DNA from: Saprospiraceae bacterium
GTDB taxonomy: Bacteria > Bacteroidota > Bacteroidia > Chitinophagales > Saprospiraceae
Assembly (NCBI GenBank): GCA_013001595.1
Contig: JABDMH010000119.1
Location: 1 to 63,826, forward strand
Direction of reading: 5' to 3'
Length of the DNA stretch: 63,826 bases
The notes beneath the pieces are model-generated. The model worked only from the letters and a program-made list of their open reading frames with translations, was not told the DNA's origin and ran no database searches. The position numbers and the translations under genes were made by a program. Below are positions 52,255-61,351 of the stretch, piece after piece; positions within the stretch are counted from its first letter, which is position 1; each line of letters opens with the position of its first letter.

Positions 52255-52869
52255 ATGATGAAGATATTAGTTATAGATAATTACGATTCATTTACCTACA
52301 ACCTTGTACAGTATATTAGAGAGTTGGTTGCCTATCCACTCGATGTCTACAGAAATGATGCTATTTCTGTGGAGGAGGTTGATGCATATGACATTATCAT
52401 TCTGTCACCCGGTCCTGGCTTGCCTAGCCAATCTGGGATTACATCAGAGGTAGTCTCCCGGTATCATCAAAGTAAATCAATTTTTGGGGTCTGTTTAGGT
52501 CAACAAGCTATTGGAGAAGTATTTGGAGGGAAGTTGGAAAATTTGAAGAAAGTATATCATGGTGTGGCCACTGCGGTCAATATCGTTAAGGATGATATCC
52601 TTTTCAGGGATTTGCCATCTACGATTCAGGCCGGTAGATATCATTCGTGGATCGTTAAGAAGGAACAGTTTCCCGAAGAATTGGAAATCACTGCCGAAGA
52701 CGAGCAGGGCACCATCATGGCTCTGAGACATAGGAAATATAATGTAAGGGGCGTCCAATTTCATCCGGAGAGCATCCTAACTCCCGACGGCAAGAAGATG
52801 CTCGCCAACTTCTTTGAATATGCTTATAAGTATCAGCAAGAACTGAGTAATAAAAGATCACTGGTGTAA
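52255..52869 (+). CDS. trpG: Anthranilate synthase component II (glutamine amidotransferase)
   Basis: A 204-residue class I glutamine amidotransferase that supplies ammonia to TrpE. The catalytic triad is visible: Cys80 in GVCLGQQAIGE, and His170 and Glu172 in GVQFHPES. The N-terminus is ILVIDNYDSFTYNLVQY. It lies 10 bases after trpE and 10 before trpD. It could also serve p-aminobenzoate synthesis, but the operon makes the Trp role clear. Confidence 0.97.
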   Translation: MMKILVIDNYDSFTYNLVQYIRELVAYPLDVYRNDAISVEEVDAYDIIILSPGPGLPSQSGITSEVVSRYHQSKSIFGVCLGQQAIGEVFGGKLENLKKVYHGVATAVNIVKDDILFRDLPSTIQAGRYHSWIVKKEQFPEELEITAEDEQGTIMALRHRKYNVRGVQFHPESILTPDGKKMLANFFEYAYKYQQELSNKRSLV

Positions 52870-52879
52870 AAAAGATACA

Positions 52880-53869
52880 ATGCAAAAGATCCTACAGGAT
52901 TTGTTTAATCACAAAAGACTGAGTCGACAAGAAGCTCGAGATATTTTGGTGGAGATTAGTGAGGAGAAATACAATGAAGCTTTATTGGCTTCATTTCTTA
53001 CCGTATTTAAGATCCGGCCAATCACAATGGAAGAATTACAAGGTTTTCGCGATGCACTTTTGGAATTATGCCGGCCAATAGATTTAGATGGATTGGATAG
53101 TATTGACATCGTGGGTACAGGTGGAGATGGAAAAAATACCTTTAATATTTCTACTTTAAGCTGCATCGTTGTGGCAGGTGCTGGATACAAGGTGACCAAG
53201 CACGGAAATTATGGGGTTTCATCAGTAAGCGGTTCTTCTAATGTACTTGAGCACTTAGGGTACACTTTTACCAACGATGCTGATGAAATACATCGTCGAT
53301 TGGATAAAGGGAATTTGGTGTTTTTTCATGCACCACTTTTTCATCCGGCAATGAAGGCGGTAGGACCGGTACGTCGGTCACTGGGGATGAAGACATTTTT
53401 CAATATGCTGGGACCATTGGTCAATCCTGCTAGACCCAAGAGAAATTTACTGGGTGTTTATGAGATGAATCTGTCGCGACTCTATCAATATATGTTACAG
53501 CAAGAAGGTAATCCTTTTGCCATTATTTATAATCTAGACGGATATGATGAGATATCGCTCACAGATACTTTTAGTCTCAAAACGAACGAGAAAGATGTCT
53601 ACCTGAAGCCGACGGATCTCGGCCTTGATTATTGTAGTCCTGAAGAATTGCATGGTGGAGACTCTGTAAAGGAAGCCGCAGCCATATTCACCCAGATATT
53701 GAGTGGTGAAGGGAGTAAGGCGCAACGCGAAGTTATCTACGCAAATGCTGGACTTGCTATCCAGCGTTTTGATGCCAACAAGTCGTTTGATGATTGTATT
53801 GGTGAGGCAAGAGTATCACTTGACTCTGGAAGGGCAAAGGATGCACTGATGAATGCCATAAATGCTTGA
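52880..53869 (+). CDS. trpD: Anthranilate phosphoribosyltransferase
   Basis: 329 residues. Joins anthranilate to PRPP. The PRPP loop GTGGDGKNTFNIST lies at 79-92, followed by KHGNYGVSS. The C-terminal domain has LGPLVNPARP and the NAGLAI end motif. It is complete and not fused to TrpG. It ends at the base before the possible GTG start of trpC. Confidence 0.97.
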   Translation: MQKILQDLFNHKRLSRQEARDILVEISEEKYNEALLASFLTVFKIRPITMEELQGFRDALLELCRPIDLDGLDSIDIVGTGGDGKNTFNISTLSCIVVAGAGYKVTKHGNYGVSSVSGSSNVLEHLGYTFTNDADEIHRRLDKGNLVFFHAPLFHPAMKAVGPVRRSLGMKTFFNMLGPLVNPARPKRNLLGVYEMNLSRLYQYMLQQEGNPFAIIYNLDGYDEISLTDTFSLKTNEKDVYLKPTDLGLDYCSPEELHGGDSVKEAAAIFTQILSGEGSKAQREVIYANAGLAIQRFDANKSFDDCIGEARVSLDSGRAKDALMNAINA

Positions 53870-53872
53870 GTG

Positions 53873-54676
53873 ATGGATATTCTTGAAAAAATCATTGCAA
53901 CTAAGCGCATAGAAGTTGCCGATAGAAAAACTAAAATGCCTGTTGAGGACCTGGAGCGTAGTCTACTTTTTGAAAGAAATGTGGTCTCCATGTCAAGAGC
54001 AATTACCGAGCAAGGATCTTCAGGCATTATAAGTGAATTTAAAAGGCGGTCTCCGTCAAAAGGAGTGATCAATGCCAGTTCTTCCGTTGAGGAGGTGATC
54101 AAAGGATACGCTCAGGCTGGATGTGCCGGGATTTCAGTCTTGACGGACCAGGGATATTTTGGTGGCCATGTAGAGGACCTGGTGATTGCAAGAAGAAATA
54201 CGCTAAAACCCATCTTGCGAAAGGAGTTTATAATAGATGAATATCAAATCATAGAAGCTAAGGCGATAGGAGCTGATCTGGTCTTGCTGATCGCCGAAGT
54301 ACTTACTGCTGCTGAGGTGAAGAATCTGGCTGCAACTGCACAAAGCCTCGGCCTTGAGGTGCTATTGGAAATGCATACCAATGAACAGCTGCCTAAAGTA
54401 AATTATGACATAGATATCGTTGGAATAAATAACCGGAACCTGAAGACGTTCGAAGTAGATTTAGATGCCAGTATCCGATTGTTTCATCAACTGGGCGATG
54501 GTTTTGTGAAGATCTCAGAGAGTGGTCTGAGTGAAGTAAGTTCTCTAGAGAAATTGATAAGTGCCGGTTTTCAAGGCTTTCTGATAGGTGAAAATTTCAT
54601 GAAAACAGAGCATCCAGGCCTGGCTTGCAGTCAATTTATTAAGCAACTGAACGAGTTGAAAAGTATGCAGGCATGA
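53873..54676 (+). CDS. trpC: Indole-3-glycerol-phosphate synthase
   Basis: 267 residues from the ATG at 53873, with a GTG one codon earlier also in frame. A TIM-barrel enzyme closing the indole ring. Motifs are IISEFKRRSPSKGVI with the catalytic Lys, GYAQAGCAGISVLTD, ILRKEFIIDEYQI, and VGINNRNLKTFEVD. A separate TrpF follows, so this is the monofunctional form. It overlaps trpF by four bases. Confidence 0.97.
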   Translation: MDILEKIIATKRIEVADRKTKMPVEDLERSLLFERNVVSMSRAITEQGSSGIISEFKRRSPSKGVINASSSVEEVIKGYAQAGCAGISVLTDQGYFGGHVEDLVIARRNTLKPILRKEFIIDEYQIIEAKAIGADLVLLIAEVLTAAEVKNLAATAQSLGLEVLLEMHTNEQLPKVNYDIDIVGINNRNLKTFEVDLDASIRLFHQLGDGFVKISESGLSEVSSLEKLISAGFQGFLIGENFMKTEHPGLACSQFIKQLNELKSMQA

Positions 54677-55278
54677 TTCTGAAAGTATGCGGTATGCGTG
54701 AGTCGGAAAATGTCCGTAATCTGGCTTCGGTCAGACCAGACTGGATGGGCCTAATTTTTTATGCCAAATCCCCGAGATGTGTTTCTGAGAAAGTACCCAT
54801 ATTGAATGATGTGAAGCGAATTGGCGTCTTTGTCAATGAAAAACGAACAAATGTATCGAAGGCCATTATTGAGCATGATTTAGATGGAATTCAATTTCAT
54901 GGGAAGGAAAGGTCCGATGATTGTCGGTTTTTTCGAGATCAGGAGGTATTGGTGATAAAGGCGTTCTCAGTTGATGCTGCATTTGATTTTGCAAGTATGA
55001 TTCCTTACGAAGGTCAGTGCGATTATTATTTATTCGATACTAAAGGTGCCCTTCCGGGGGGCACAGGCAGAACATTTGATTGGAGCATCCTCAATGGATA
55101 CAATCTCAAGACGCCATTTATATTGAGTGGGGGGGTCGGCTTAGATTCTATCCCACAGTTACAGAACTTTTCACATCCGCTGTGGTTTGGTGTGGATGTA
55201 AATAGTGCTTTTGAAGATGCACCAGGCTTGAAAAATATTGATAAATTAAAAACATTTAGTGATGCCCTACGTCGTTGA
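54673..55278 (+). CDS. trpF: Phosphoribosylanthranilate isomerase
   Basis: 201 residues. A TIM barrel that converts PRA to CdRP. The N-terminal KVCGM motif carries catalytic Cys6. [16 protein letters not shown] and [11 protein letters not shown] follow, with the catalytic Asp region in [20 protein letters not shown]. The start overlaps the trpC stop and the end overlaps the trpB start by 17 bases, indicating translational coupling along the operon. Confidence 0.96.
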   Translation: MILKVCGMRESENVRNLASVRPDWMGLIFYAKSPRCVSEKVPILNDVKRIGVFVNEKRTNVSKAIIEHDLDGIQFHGKERSDDCRFFRDQEVLVIKAFSVDAAFDFASMIPYEGQCDYYLFDTKGALPGGTGRTFDWSILNGYNLKTPFILSGGVGLDSIPQLQNFSHPLWFGVDVNSAFEDAPGLKNIDKLKTFSDALRR

Positions 55279-56446
55279 TGAAAAAGGATTCTATGGTGAT
55301 TTTGGTGGAGCATTTATTCCTGAAATGTTGCACGCAAATATTGAACAGCTCAAGGAAAACTACGTGAGCATCATCGCTGAACCTTCCTTTCAGCAGGAAA
55401 TGCAGTGCTTGCTCAAAGACTATGTGGGGAGGCCCACGCCTTTGTATTTTTCAAAAAAACTATCTCAGACTTATCGTGCAAAGATCTATTTGAAGAGAGA
55501 AGACTTGAATCATACAGGTGCTCATAAGATTAATAATACGATCGGGCAAATATTGCTTGCTCAAAGACTGGGCAAGGATCGCATCATCGCTGAGACGGGG
55601 GCAGGTCAGCATGGAGTAGCTACGGCCACGGTATGTGCTTTGATGGGACTGGAGTGTATTGTATATATGGGCGAGGTTGATATTGCCCGCCAAGCTCCCA
55701 ATGTCTCTCGTATGAAAATGCTGGGGGCTACCGTAGTGCCTGCCACTAGTGGGAGTAAGACACTTAAGGATGCGACCAACGAGGCCATTCGCGATTGGAT
55801 CAATAATCCGCACAACACGCATTATATCATAGGATCCGTCGTTGGCCCACATCCGTATCCTGATATGGTGGCCCGTTTTCAGGCAGTCATCAGCGAAGAA
55901 ATGGAATGGCAACTCAAGGAGCAGACTGGTAGATCATATCCAGATTTGATTTTCGCCTGTGTGGGCGGAGGTTCCAATGCCGCAGGTGCCTATTACCAAT
56001 ACCTGGACAACGAACAAGTAAGATTGATCGCTATTGAAGCCGCTGGACTAGGTATTGACAGTGGCGAATCTGCTGCAACCAGTGTGCTGGGAAGCAAAGG
56101 TATTATTCATGGTAGTAGGACCTTATTGATGCAGACAGACGACGGTCAGATTATTGAACCCTACTCCCTATCCGCGGGACTTGACTATCCGGGCATTGGT
56201 CCACAGCACGCTCACCTGATAAGTTCTGGACGGGCAGAAGCAGTGAGTGTCACCGATGAGGAGGCACTTGATGCTGCCTTTGCCTTAGCTAGGATGGAAG
56301 GTATCATACCTGCCTTGGAGTCCGCCCATGCTTTTGCTGCTTTAGATAAAGTCGCTTTTGGACAAGATGACGTGATTGTTATGAATTTATCCGGAAGAGG
56401 TGATAAGGACCTCCGTACTTACATCGAAAAATTGGAAAGGATATGA
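55262..56446 (+). CDS. trpB: Tryptophan synthase beta chain
   Basis: 394 residues from the ATG at 55262 ([21 protein letters not shown]); a GTG one codon earlier is also possible. A PLP enzyme joining indole and serine. The PLP lysine is Lys89 in [10 protein letters not shown]. Other landmarks are [34 protein letters not shown] (phosphate loop) and [10 protein letters not shown]. It is the TrpB1 type. It overlaps trpA by four bases. Confidence 0.97.
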   Translation: MPYVVDEKGFYGDFGGAFIPEMLHANIEQLKENYVSIIAEPSFQQEMQCLLKDYVGRPTPLYFSKKLSQTYRAKIYLKREDLNHTGAHKINNTIGQILLAQRLGKDRIIAETGAGQHGVATATVCALMGLECIVYMGEVDIARQAPNVSRMKMLGATVVPATSGSKTLKDATNEAIRDWINNPHNTHYIIGSVVGPHPYPDMVARFQAVISEEMEWQLKEQTGRSYPDLIFACVGGGSNAAGAYYQYLDNEQVRLIAIEAAGLGIDSGESAATSVLGSKGIIHGSRTLLMQTDDGQIIEPYSLSAGLDYPGIGPQHAHLISSGRAEAVSVTDEEALDAAFALARMEGIIPALESAHAFAALDKVAFGQDDVIVMNLSGRGDKDLRTYIEKLERI

Positions 56447-57225
56447 ATCGTATAGATCATCTCTTTGAGCGAAAGCAGGATCATATTCTCAATATATATT
56501 TTACAGCTGGGTTTCCCCATCTGGATGACACTTCACACATTATCACGTCGCTCGCAGAAAATGGCGTGGATATCATTGAGATTGGCATGCCCTACTCCGA
56601 TCCCATGGCCGACGGACCCACCATTCAGGAAAGTGGATCAATGGCGCTCAAGAATGGCATGACTTTGTCCGTTTTGTTCGAGCAGCTGTCGGATATAAGA
56701 TCAAAGACCCAGGTGCCTCTACTACTTATGGGTTATCTAAATCAGATGATGCAATATGGCGTTGACAGGTTCATAGAGGACTGCTCATCAGTTGGGATCG
56801 ATGGTTTGATTATTCCCGATATGCCGATAGACGTCTATGAGCTAGAACTAAAAGGCAAGCTGGAATCAGCCGGCCTGCATGCCATTTTTCTGATAACACC
56901 CCAGACTTCTGAGACGCGTGTGAAGAAGATTGACAGACTGGCTGGGGGGTTCATCTATATGGTATCTAATTCCTCCATCACCGGTGCTAAGCGGGAAATA
57001 TCTCCTGCTCAAATTGACTACTTCGAACGGATAAGGGATCTGGACCTTGCGAATCCCAGATTGATCGGATTTGGCATTTCCAACCATCAAACTTTTGAAG
57101 AGGCTTGCCAATATGCGAATGGTGCCATCATTGGCAGCGCATTCATCAAGCATGTGGCATCTCACGCCGACCAGACCGACTACTCCATACTGGAGTTTGT
57201 CGAACAGATTCGATCAGAAGCCTAG
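56443..57225 (+). CDS. trpA: Tryptophan synthase alpha chain
   Basis: 260 residues. Cleaves indole-glycerol phosphate and channels indole to TrpB. The catalytic Glu46 and Asp57 lie in [21 protein letters not shown] further motif is DGLIIPDMP. The phosphate-binding end [29 protein letters not shown] is complete. It is the last gene of the operon, and its 3' end overlaps the convergent beta-barrel gene by 12 bases. Confidence 0.97.
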   Translation: MNRIDHLFERKQDHILNIYFTAGFPHLDDTSHIITSLAENGVDIIEIGMPYSDPMADGPTIQESGSMALKNGMTLSVLFEQLSDIRSKTQVPLLLMGYLNQMMQYGVDRFIEDCSSVGIDGLIIPDMPIDVYELELKGKLESAGLHAIFLITPQTSETRVKKIDRLAGGFIYMVSNSSITGAKREISPAQIDYFERIRDLDLANPRLIGFGISNHQTFEEACQYANGAIIGSAFIKHVASHADQTDYSILEFVEQIRSEA

Positions 57226-57798
57226 TCTTAAACCGGCATTGGCATACCATAAGTTATTTCTCACATCTGAAGCAGCCCCCTCGAATACTTCACTGAGTCC
57301 GAAGGAATAGCCAGCATCGACAAAAACGATGGCTATATCGACGCCTACGCCCAGGTTCCACCCAAAAATGGCACCTTTAAAGTCGCTCTTAGAGATGAGA
57401 CTTTGCTGCTTGAGATCTTTGCTGATGGTAAATGCTGCATTGGGACCCGTAAATGCTCGTATATCTACGATCCCGTCCGTGTCTTTGCCGAAGAATTTAT
57501 ATCCAAACATGACCGGTATACGAACTCGGTTGACCTGAAAATCGGTATTGGTTCCCTCTATGCTTTCCTTCAATTCATTGTTGGCAGATTCCCACATGAT
57601 GCCCGGCTGGATATAAAAACGAGATCCAAATTGGCCATCGATGCCAAATTGAAACCCTGCCTGGCTGTCGAAGGTCGCATCTTCAAGTTTATTGGTCAGA
57701 TTCGATGAATTATAGCCAATCTGAGGTCGAATGGATACTTGTGCAAAGGCCATGCTGAAAATAAGTGAAAAGACTGTTATGATCGATACCTTTTTCAT
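57214..57798 (-). CDS. Outer-membrane beta-barrel protein (porin family)
   Basis: A 194-residue exported protein (signal IITVFSLIFSMAFAQ) of the PF13568-like eight-stranded barrel type. Alternating strands are visible: VSIRPQIGYNSSNLTN, SQAGFQFGIDGQFGSRFYIQPGIMWES, and the end [12 protein letters not shown] with the C-terminal Phe needed for BAM insertion. The function of this family is unknown. It converges on trpA with a 12-base overlap, so it is not part of the trp operon. Confidence 0.85.
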   Translation of the reverse strand: MKKVSIITVFSLIFSMAFAQVSIRPQIGYNSSNLTNKLEDATFDSQAGFQFGIDGQFGSRFYIQPGIMWESANNELKESIEGTNTDFQVNRVRIPVMFGYKFFGKDTDGIVDIRAFTGPNAAFTISKDLKQQSLISKSDFKGAIFGWNLGVGVDIAIVFVDAGYSFGLSEVFEGAASDVRNNLWYANAGLRLGF

Positions 57799-57954
57799 GA
57801 TTCTTTATATTTTACGTTCCTACCAAAGACAAGGTCCAAGAATACATTGTTTGAGACAGAGCCATCACTACTTCTAAAACGCATAATGAATGCATTCTAG
57901 CTTGAGCAATTACCTTTATCTTTAATCGTTTAGAAATCAGATGAAGCCTGTTGG

Positions 57955-59064
57955 ATGAAAATACAAGTACGATCACGCTTAGTCCTATTGCTGCTTGCCT
58001 TTCTCTTTGCCATTGGTGCCTATAGTCAAGGTGATTTTCGTAAGTACAGCAACGATTTCCTGAGTATTGGTGTGGGTGGTAGAGCCCATGGAATGGGGGG
58101 AGCTGTAAGTGCAACTACCTCAGACGTCTTTTCTACCCAATGGAATCCTGCCGGATTGGCCATGGGCTCAACTCCCTTGCAAGTAAGTGCTATGCATGCG
58201 GAGTGGTTTGCAGGGGTAGTCAACTATGATTTTATCGGCGTGGCCAAGGCACTAAATCCGCAGAAAAGAGCCTATGGGGCCATTTCTGTAGTGAGGATGG
58301 GCATCGATAACATTCCCAACACCATTAACTTGTTTGATCCTGATGGCTCCATCAATTATGATAACATTTCTTCATTTTCAGCTGCTGATTACGGCATTTT
58401 CTTTACCTATGGTCGAGCGCTTGGCCAATCGAAGTGGAACATCGGAAGTAGTGTAAAGGTGATTAACAGACGCATTGGCCCTTTCGCTACTGCGTGGGGC
58501 TTCGGTATCGATGTTGGATTGATGAAACATGGAGAACGTTGGCGGTTTGGTATCATGGGTCGGGATATCACGACTACTTTTAATGCTTGGTCCTTCAACT
58601 TTTCGGAAGATGAACAGCGCATCTTGCAGGAGACGGGAAACCTGGTTCCGAAGAGTTCCACCGAACTGACGGCACCAAGTTTGATTACAGCACTTGGGTA
58701 TAAAGCCCCCATGGGTGAGAAGAACAGTCTCCTTTTTGAAATGGACCTCAATTGGACATTTGATGGCGAACGCAATACATTGATTACGACTTCCGTAACC
58801 AGCATCGATCCGCGAATAGGTGGAGAATATAGCTTCAACGATCGTGTGTTTATTCGTGCAGGGATTGGAAATATTCAAAAAGTGAATGACGATCTCATCG
58901 TCGGAAAGCAGAACACGTTAGTGAGGCCCCATTTTGGCATTGGTCTCGGACTGGGTCGATTGCGCATCGACTATGCCCTCACGAATGTCGGTGATACCGA
59001 AAACACCTCATTCTCACACATTTTCTCATTGCTGTTGGACTTCAAGGATAAGGAGGAGCAGTAA
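57955..59064 (+). CDS. PorV/PorQ-family outer-membrane protein
   Basis: A 369-residue FadL-like beta-barrel with a signal peptide (LVLLLLAFLFAIGAYSQ). The N-terminal region FLSIGVGGRAHGMGGAVSATTSDVFSTQWNPAGLA is the PorV/PorQ signature. The strand-rich remainder ends in a hydrophobic strand (FSHIFSLLLDFKD). PorV and PorQ work at the T9SS attachment complex, receiving sorted proteins such as the carboxypeptidase at 18769. Which one this is, or whether it is a further paralogue, cannot be settled here. Confidence 0.85.
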   Translation: MKIQVRSRLVLLLLAFLFAIGAYSQGDFRKYSNDFLSIGVGGRAHGMGGAVSATTSDVFSTQWNPAGLAMGSTPLQVSAMHAEWFAGVVNYDFIGVAKALNPQKRAYGAISVVRMGIDNIPNTINLFDPDGSINYDNISSFSAADYGIFFTYGRALGQSKWNIGSSVKVINRRIGPFATAWGFGIDVGLMKHGERWRFGIMGRDITTTFNAWSFNFSEDEQRILQETGNLVPKSSTELTAPSLITALGYKAPMGEKNSLLFEMDLNWTFDGERNTLITTSVTSIDPRIGGEYSFNDRVFIRAGIGNIQKVNDDLIVGKQNTLVRPHFGIGLGLGRLRIDYALTNVGDTENTSFSHIFSLLLDFKDKEEQ

Positions 59065-59197
59065 CTTTGCTGTGCATAGCTTAATGCGACTAACCTTTCT
59101 GTGTAGGTAGTAGTGCAAAGGGATCCCTAGCACATCTGTTTCAGCGGTATTTCGAGTTTCTGTATCTTCATCTTTCTCAAATCAACAACCTTCATTT

Positions 59198-60115
59198 ATG
59201 AAACGTCGCCATTTCGTAAAGAGCTCACTCTTATCCTCAGCAGCCATTCCGCCGGTAAACGCTGGGGATCCTATCGGCAACGAGGAAATGAACCCCTTCA
59301 AATTAAAATTTGCCCCACATCTGGGCATGTTTAAACATCATGCAGGTGAAGATCCAATTGATCAGATCAACTTTATGGCTGATCAAGGTTTTCATGCCTT
59401 TGAGGATAATAATATGATGCGGAGGGAGGTGCCATTGCAGGAAAAAATAGGTAAAGCACTGGTGGATCGAAATATGACCATGGGTGTATTTGTCACTGGA
59501 AGGGTACAGAGTGATGGCAGACCGGTGTTGCCGGGAAACCATGAAGACTTGCGGGCTGCTTTCCTAGATTCCATTCGTGAATCCATTGATGTGGCAAAAC
59601 GTGTCAACGCAACTTGGATGACCGTAGTGCCAGGCCGTAAAGATTTTCGACTCGACATGGGATACCAAACCAGCAATGTAGTAGAGCTGCTCAAGCGAGC
59701 CTCTGATATTTTGGAGCCCCATGGTCTGGTAATGGTCTTGGAGCCTCTAAATTTCTTCAATCACCCCGGATATTTTCTGACCGAAATCCCCCAGACCTTT
59801 CAAATTTGCAAAGCAGTCGATAGTCCCTCATGCAAAATATTGTTTGATATCTACCACCAACAGATACAGGAGGGGAACATTATTCCCAATATAGACATGG
59901 CTTGGGATGAGATCGCCTATTTTCAAATCGGAGATAATCCTGGACGAAAAGAACCGACCACTGGTGAAATAAATTATCCCAATATTTTTAGGGTCATTCA
60001 TGAAAAGGGCTTTAAAGGAGTGCTGGGCATGGAACATGGAAATTATTACCCAGGAAAGGAAGGTGAACAAAAGCTCATTGAGGCTTATCGGAGTGTAGAT
60101 CTAGTGAATGATTAA
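59198..60115 (+). CDS. Hydroxypyruvate-isomerase-like TIM-barrel protein
   Basis: A 305-residue sugar-isomerase/epimerase-type TIM barrel (AP endonuclease 2 fold). The N-terminus MKRRHFVKSSLLSSAA lacks the twin-arginine pair in strict form but resembles the Tat-like start common to secreted members. Likely metal ligands are a Glu in VLEPLNFFNHPGYF, Asp and His in LFDIYHQQ, and Glu in GMEHGNYYPGKEG. Relatives act on hydroxypyruvate, tagatose-type sugars or inosose, and the substrate is unknown. Its stop overlaps the possible upstream start of the BNR gene. Confidence 0.82.
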   Translation: MKRRHFVKSSLLSSAAIPPVNAGDPIGNEEMNPFKLKFAPHLGMFKHHAGEDPIDQINFMADQGFHAFEDNNMMRREVPLQEKIGKALVDRNMTMGVFVTGRVQSDGRPVLPGNHEDLRAAFLDSIRESIDVAKRVNATWMTVVPGRKDFRLDMGYQTSNVVELLKRASDILEPHGLVMVLEPLNFFNHPGYFLTEIPQTFQICKAVDSPSCKILFDIYHQQIQEGNIIPNIDMAWDEIAYFQIGDNPGRKEPTTGEINYPNIFRVIHEKGFKGVLGMEHGNYYPGKEGEQKLIEAYRSVDLVND

Positions 60116-60137
60116 TGAGTTTAAGATCGCTGGCACA

Positions 60138-61295
60138 ATGAAAAAGGGAGCCCGGAATTATATAATTTTTGCAATAGCTGCATTGCACATCCTCTTTGTT
60201 GGTTTTAGCCAAAGCCAGAGTGATCGATCGTTTTTGAACCCACCTCAGATCATTGATGCTCATACTGCTGATGAGCTGTATTTAAAATCAAATCGAAAAT
60301 TCTCTGGCATCCCTAGCATGGCCATTGCCAAAAATGGCAGGATTTGGGCAGTTTGGTATGCGGGTATAACTCCCGCAGAAGACCATAACAATTATGTGGT
60401 AGTTGCAACGAGTATTGATGGGGGAGAGACCTGGGAGGAAATGTTCTTCATTGACCCAGATCGGGAAGGTCCGGTGCGGAGTTTTGACCCGCAAGTATGG
60501 ATTGATCCTGGTGGAAAGCTATGGGTATTTTGGGCGCAGACCATCGGTCTTGATGGATCGATTTCAGGCATCTGGTGTATGCAAGCGACAGATGGTGAAG
60601 ACGAAGACACCAAGTGGTCGAAACCACGTCGGTTGCATGACGGCATCATGATGAATAAGCCAACGGTACTTGATGATGGTACTTGGTTGATTCCAGCAGC
60701 GACCTGGATGTTGACCAATAACAGTGCGAAGGTGCTGGCTTCATCGGACCAGGGTAAGACATGGATGCTGAGGGGGGCGGTCAATGTACCTAGAGAAGCG
60801 CGAAGTCCGGATGAGCCGATGATCGTCGAGCGGCGAGATGGTTCTTTGTGGATTCTGGTACGCACTAGGTATGGTATTGGGGAAAGTACATCAGCCGACA
60901 AAGGTGTGACCTGGAGTCCATTGATCCCTTCATCGATCGGACATGCCACTGCACGATTTTTTATCCGACGATTGTCCAGTGGAAATCTATTGCTGGTCAA
61001 ACATGGACCAATTAGTCAGCGGACAGATCGTTCGCATTTAATGGCGTTCATTTCTAAGGACGATGGTAGATCATGGTCCAAAGGGCTGATGTTAGATCAA
61101 CGTTTGGGCGTGTCATATCCGGATGGTCAGCAAACTCAGGATGGCACCATTTGGATCGTGTATGACTTTGATCGAAGAGGTGAACAGCAGATCTTGATGA
61201 CCACCTTTTCAGAGGAAGATGTTTTAGCTAAAAACTATGATGAACAAATCTGGAACGCCTCTCAGCGCCGAAAGACGGTGAGTAAGCATCATTGA
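60138..61295 (+). CDS. BNR-repeat sialidase-like secreted protein
   Basis: About 385 residues from the ATG at 60138 (MKKGARNYIIFAIAALHILFVGFSQ), which begins a proper signal peptide. An in-frame ATG at 60108 overlaps the previous gene. Four Asp-box turns are visible: SIDGGETW, SSDQGKTW, SADKGVTW and SKDDGRSW, as in GH33-type six-bladed propellers. IPSMAIAKNGRIWAVW may stand for the RIP region. The catalytic Tyr/Glu pair and Arg triad cannot be assigned with confidence, so sialidase activity is unproved. Proximity to the kelch-symporter fusion suggests release and uptake of a sugar acid. Confidence 0.78.
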   Translation: MKKGARNYIIFAIAALHILFVGFSQSQSDRSFLNPPQIIDAHTADELYLKSNRKFSGIPSMAIAKNGRIWAVWYAGITPAEDHNNYVVVATSIDGGETWEEMFFIDPDREGPVRSFDPQVWIDPGGKLWVFWAQTIGLDGSISGIWCMQATDGEDEDTKWSKPRRLHDGIMMNKPTVLDDGTWLIPAATWMLTNNSAKVLASSDQGKTWMLRGAVNVPREARSPDEPMIVERRDGSLWILVRTRYGIGESTSADKGVTWSPLIPSSIGHATARFFIRRLSSGNLLLVKHGPISQRTDRSHLMAFISKDDGRSWSKGLMLDQRLGVSYPDGQQTQDGTIWIVYDFDRRGEQQILMTTFSEEDVLAKNYDEQIWNASQRRKTVSKHH

Positions 61296-61351
61296 TATTC
61301 CCTCTTGTGGAACCTCCTGTGACTGAGTTCAAGTTTAACGCAGTACAGTCG

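Noticed and set aside
58378-58878. Long minus-strand frames opposite the PorV/PorQ gene
   Set aside because: No signal peptide, domain or promoter. The plus-strand reading is a clear family member.
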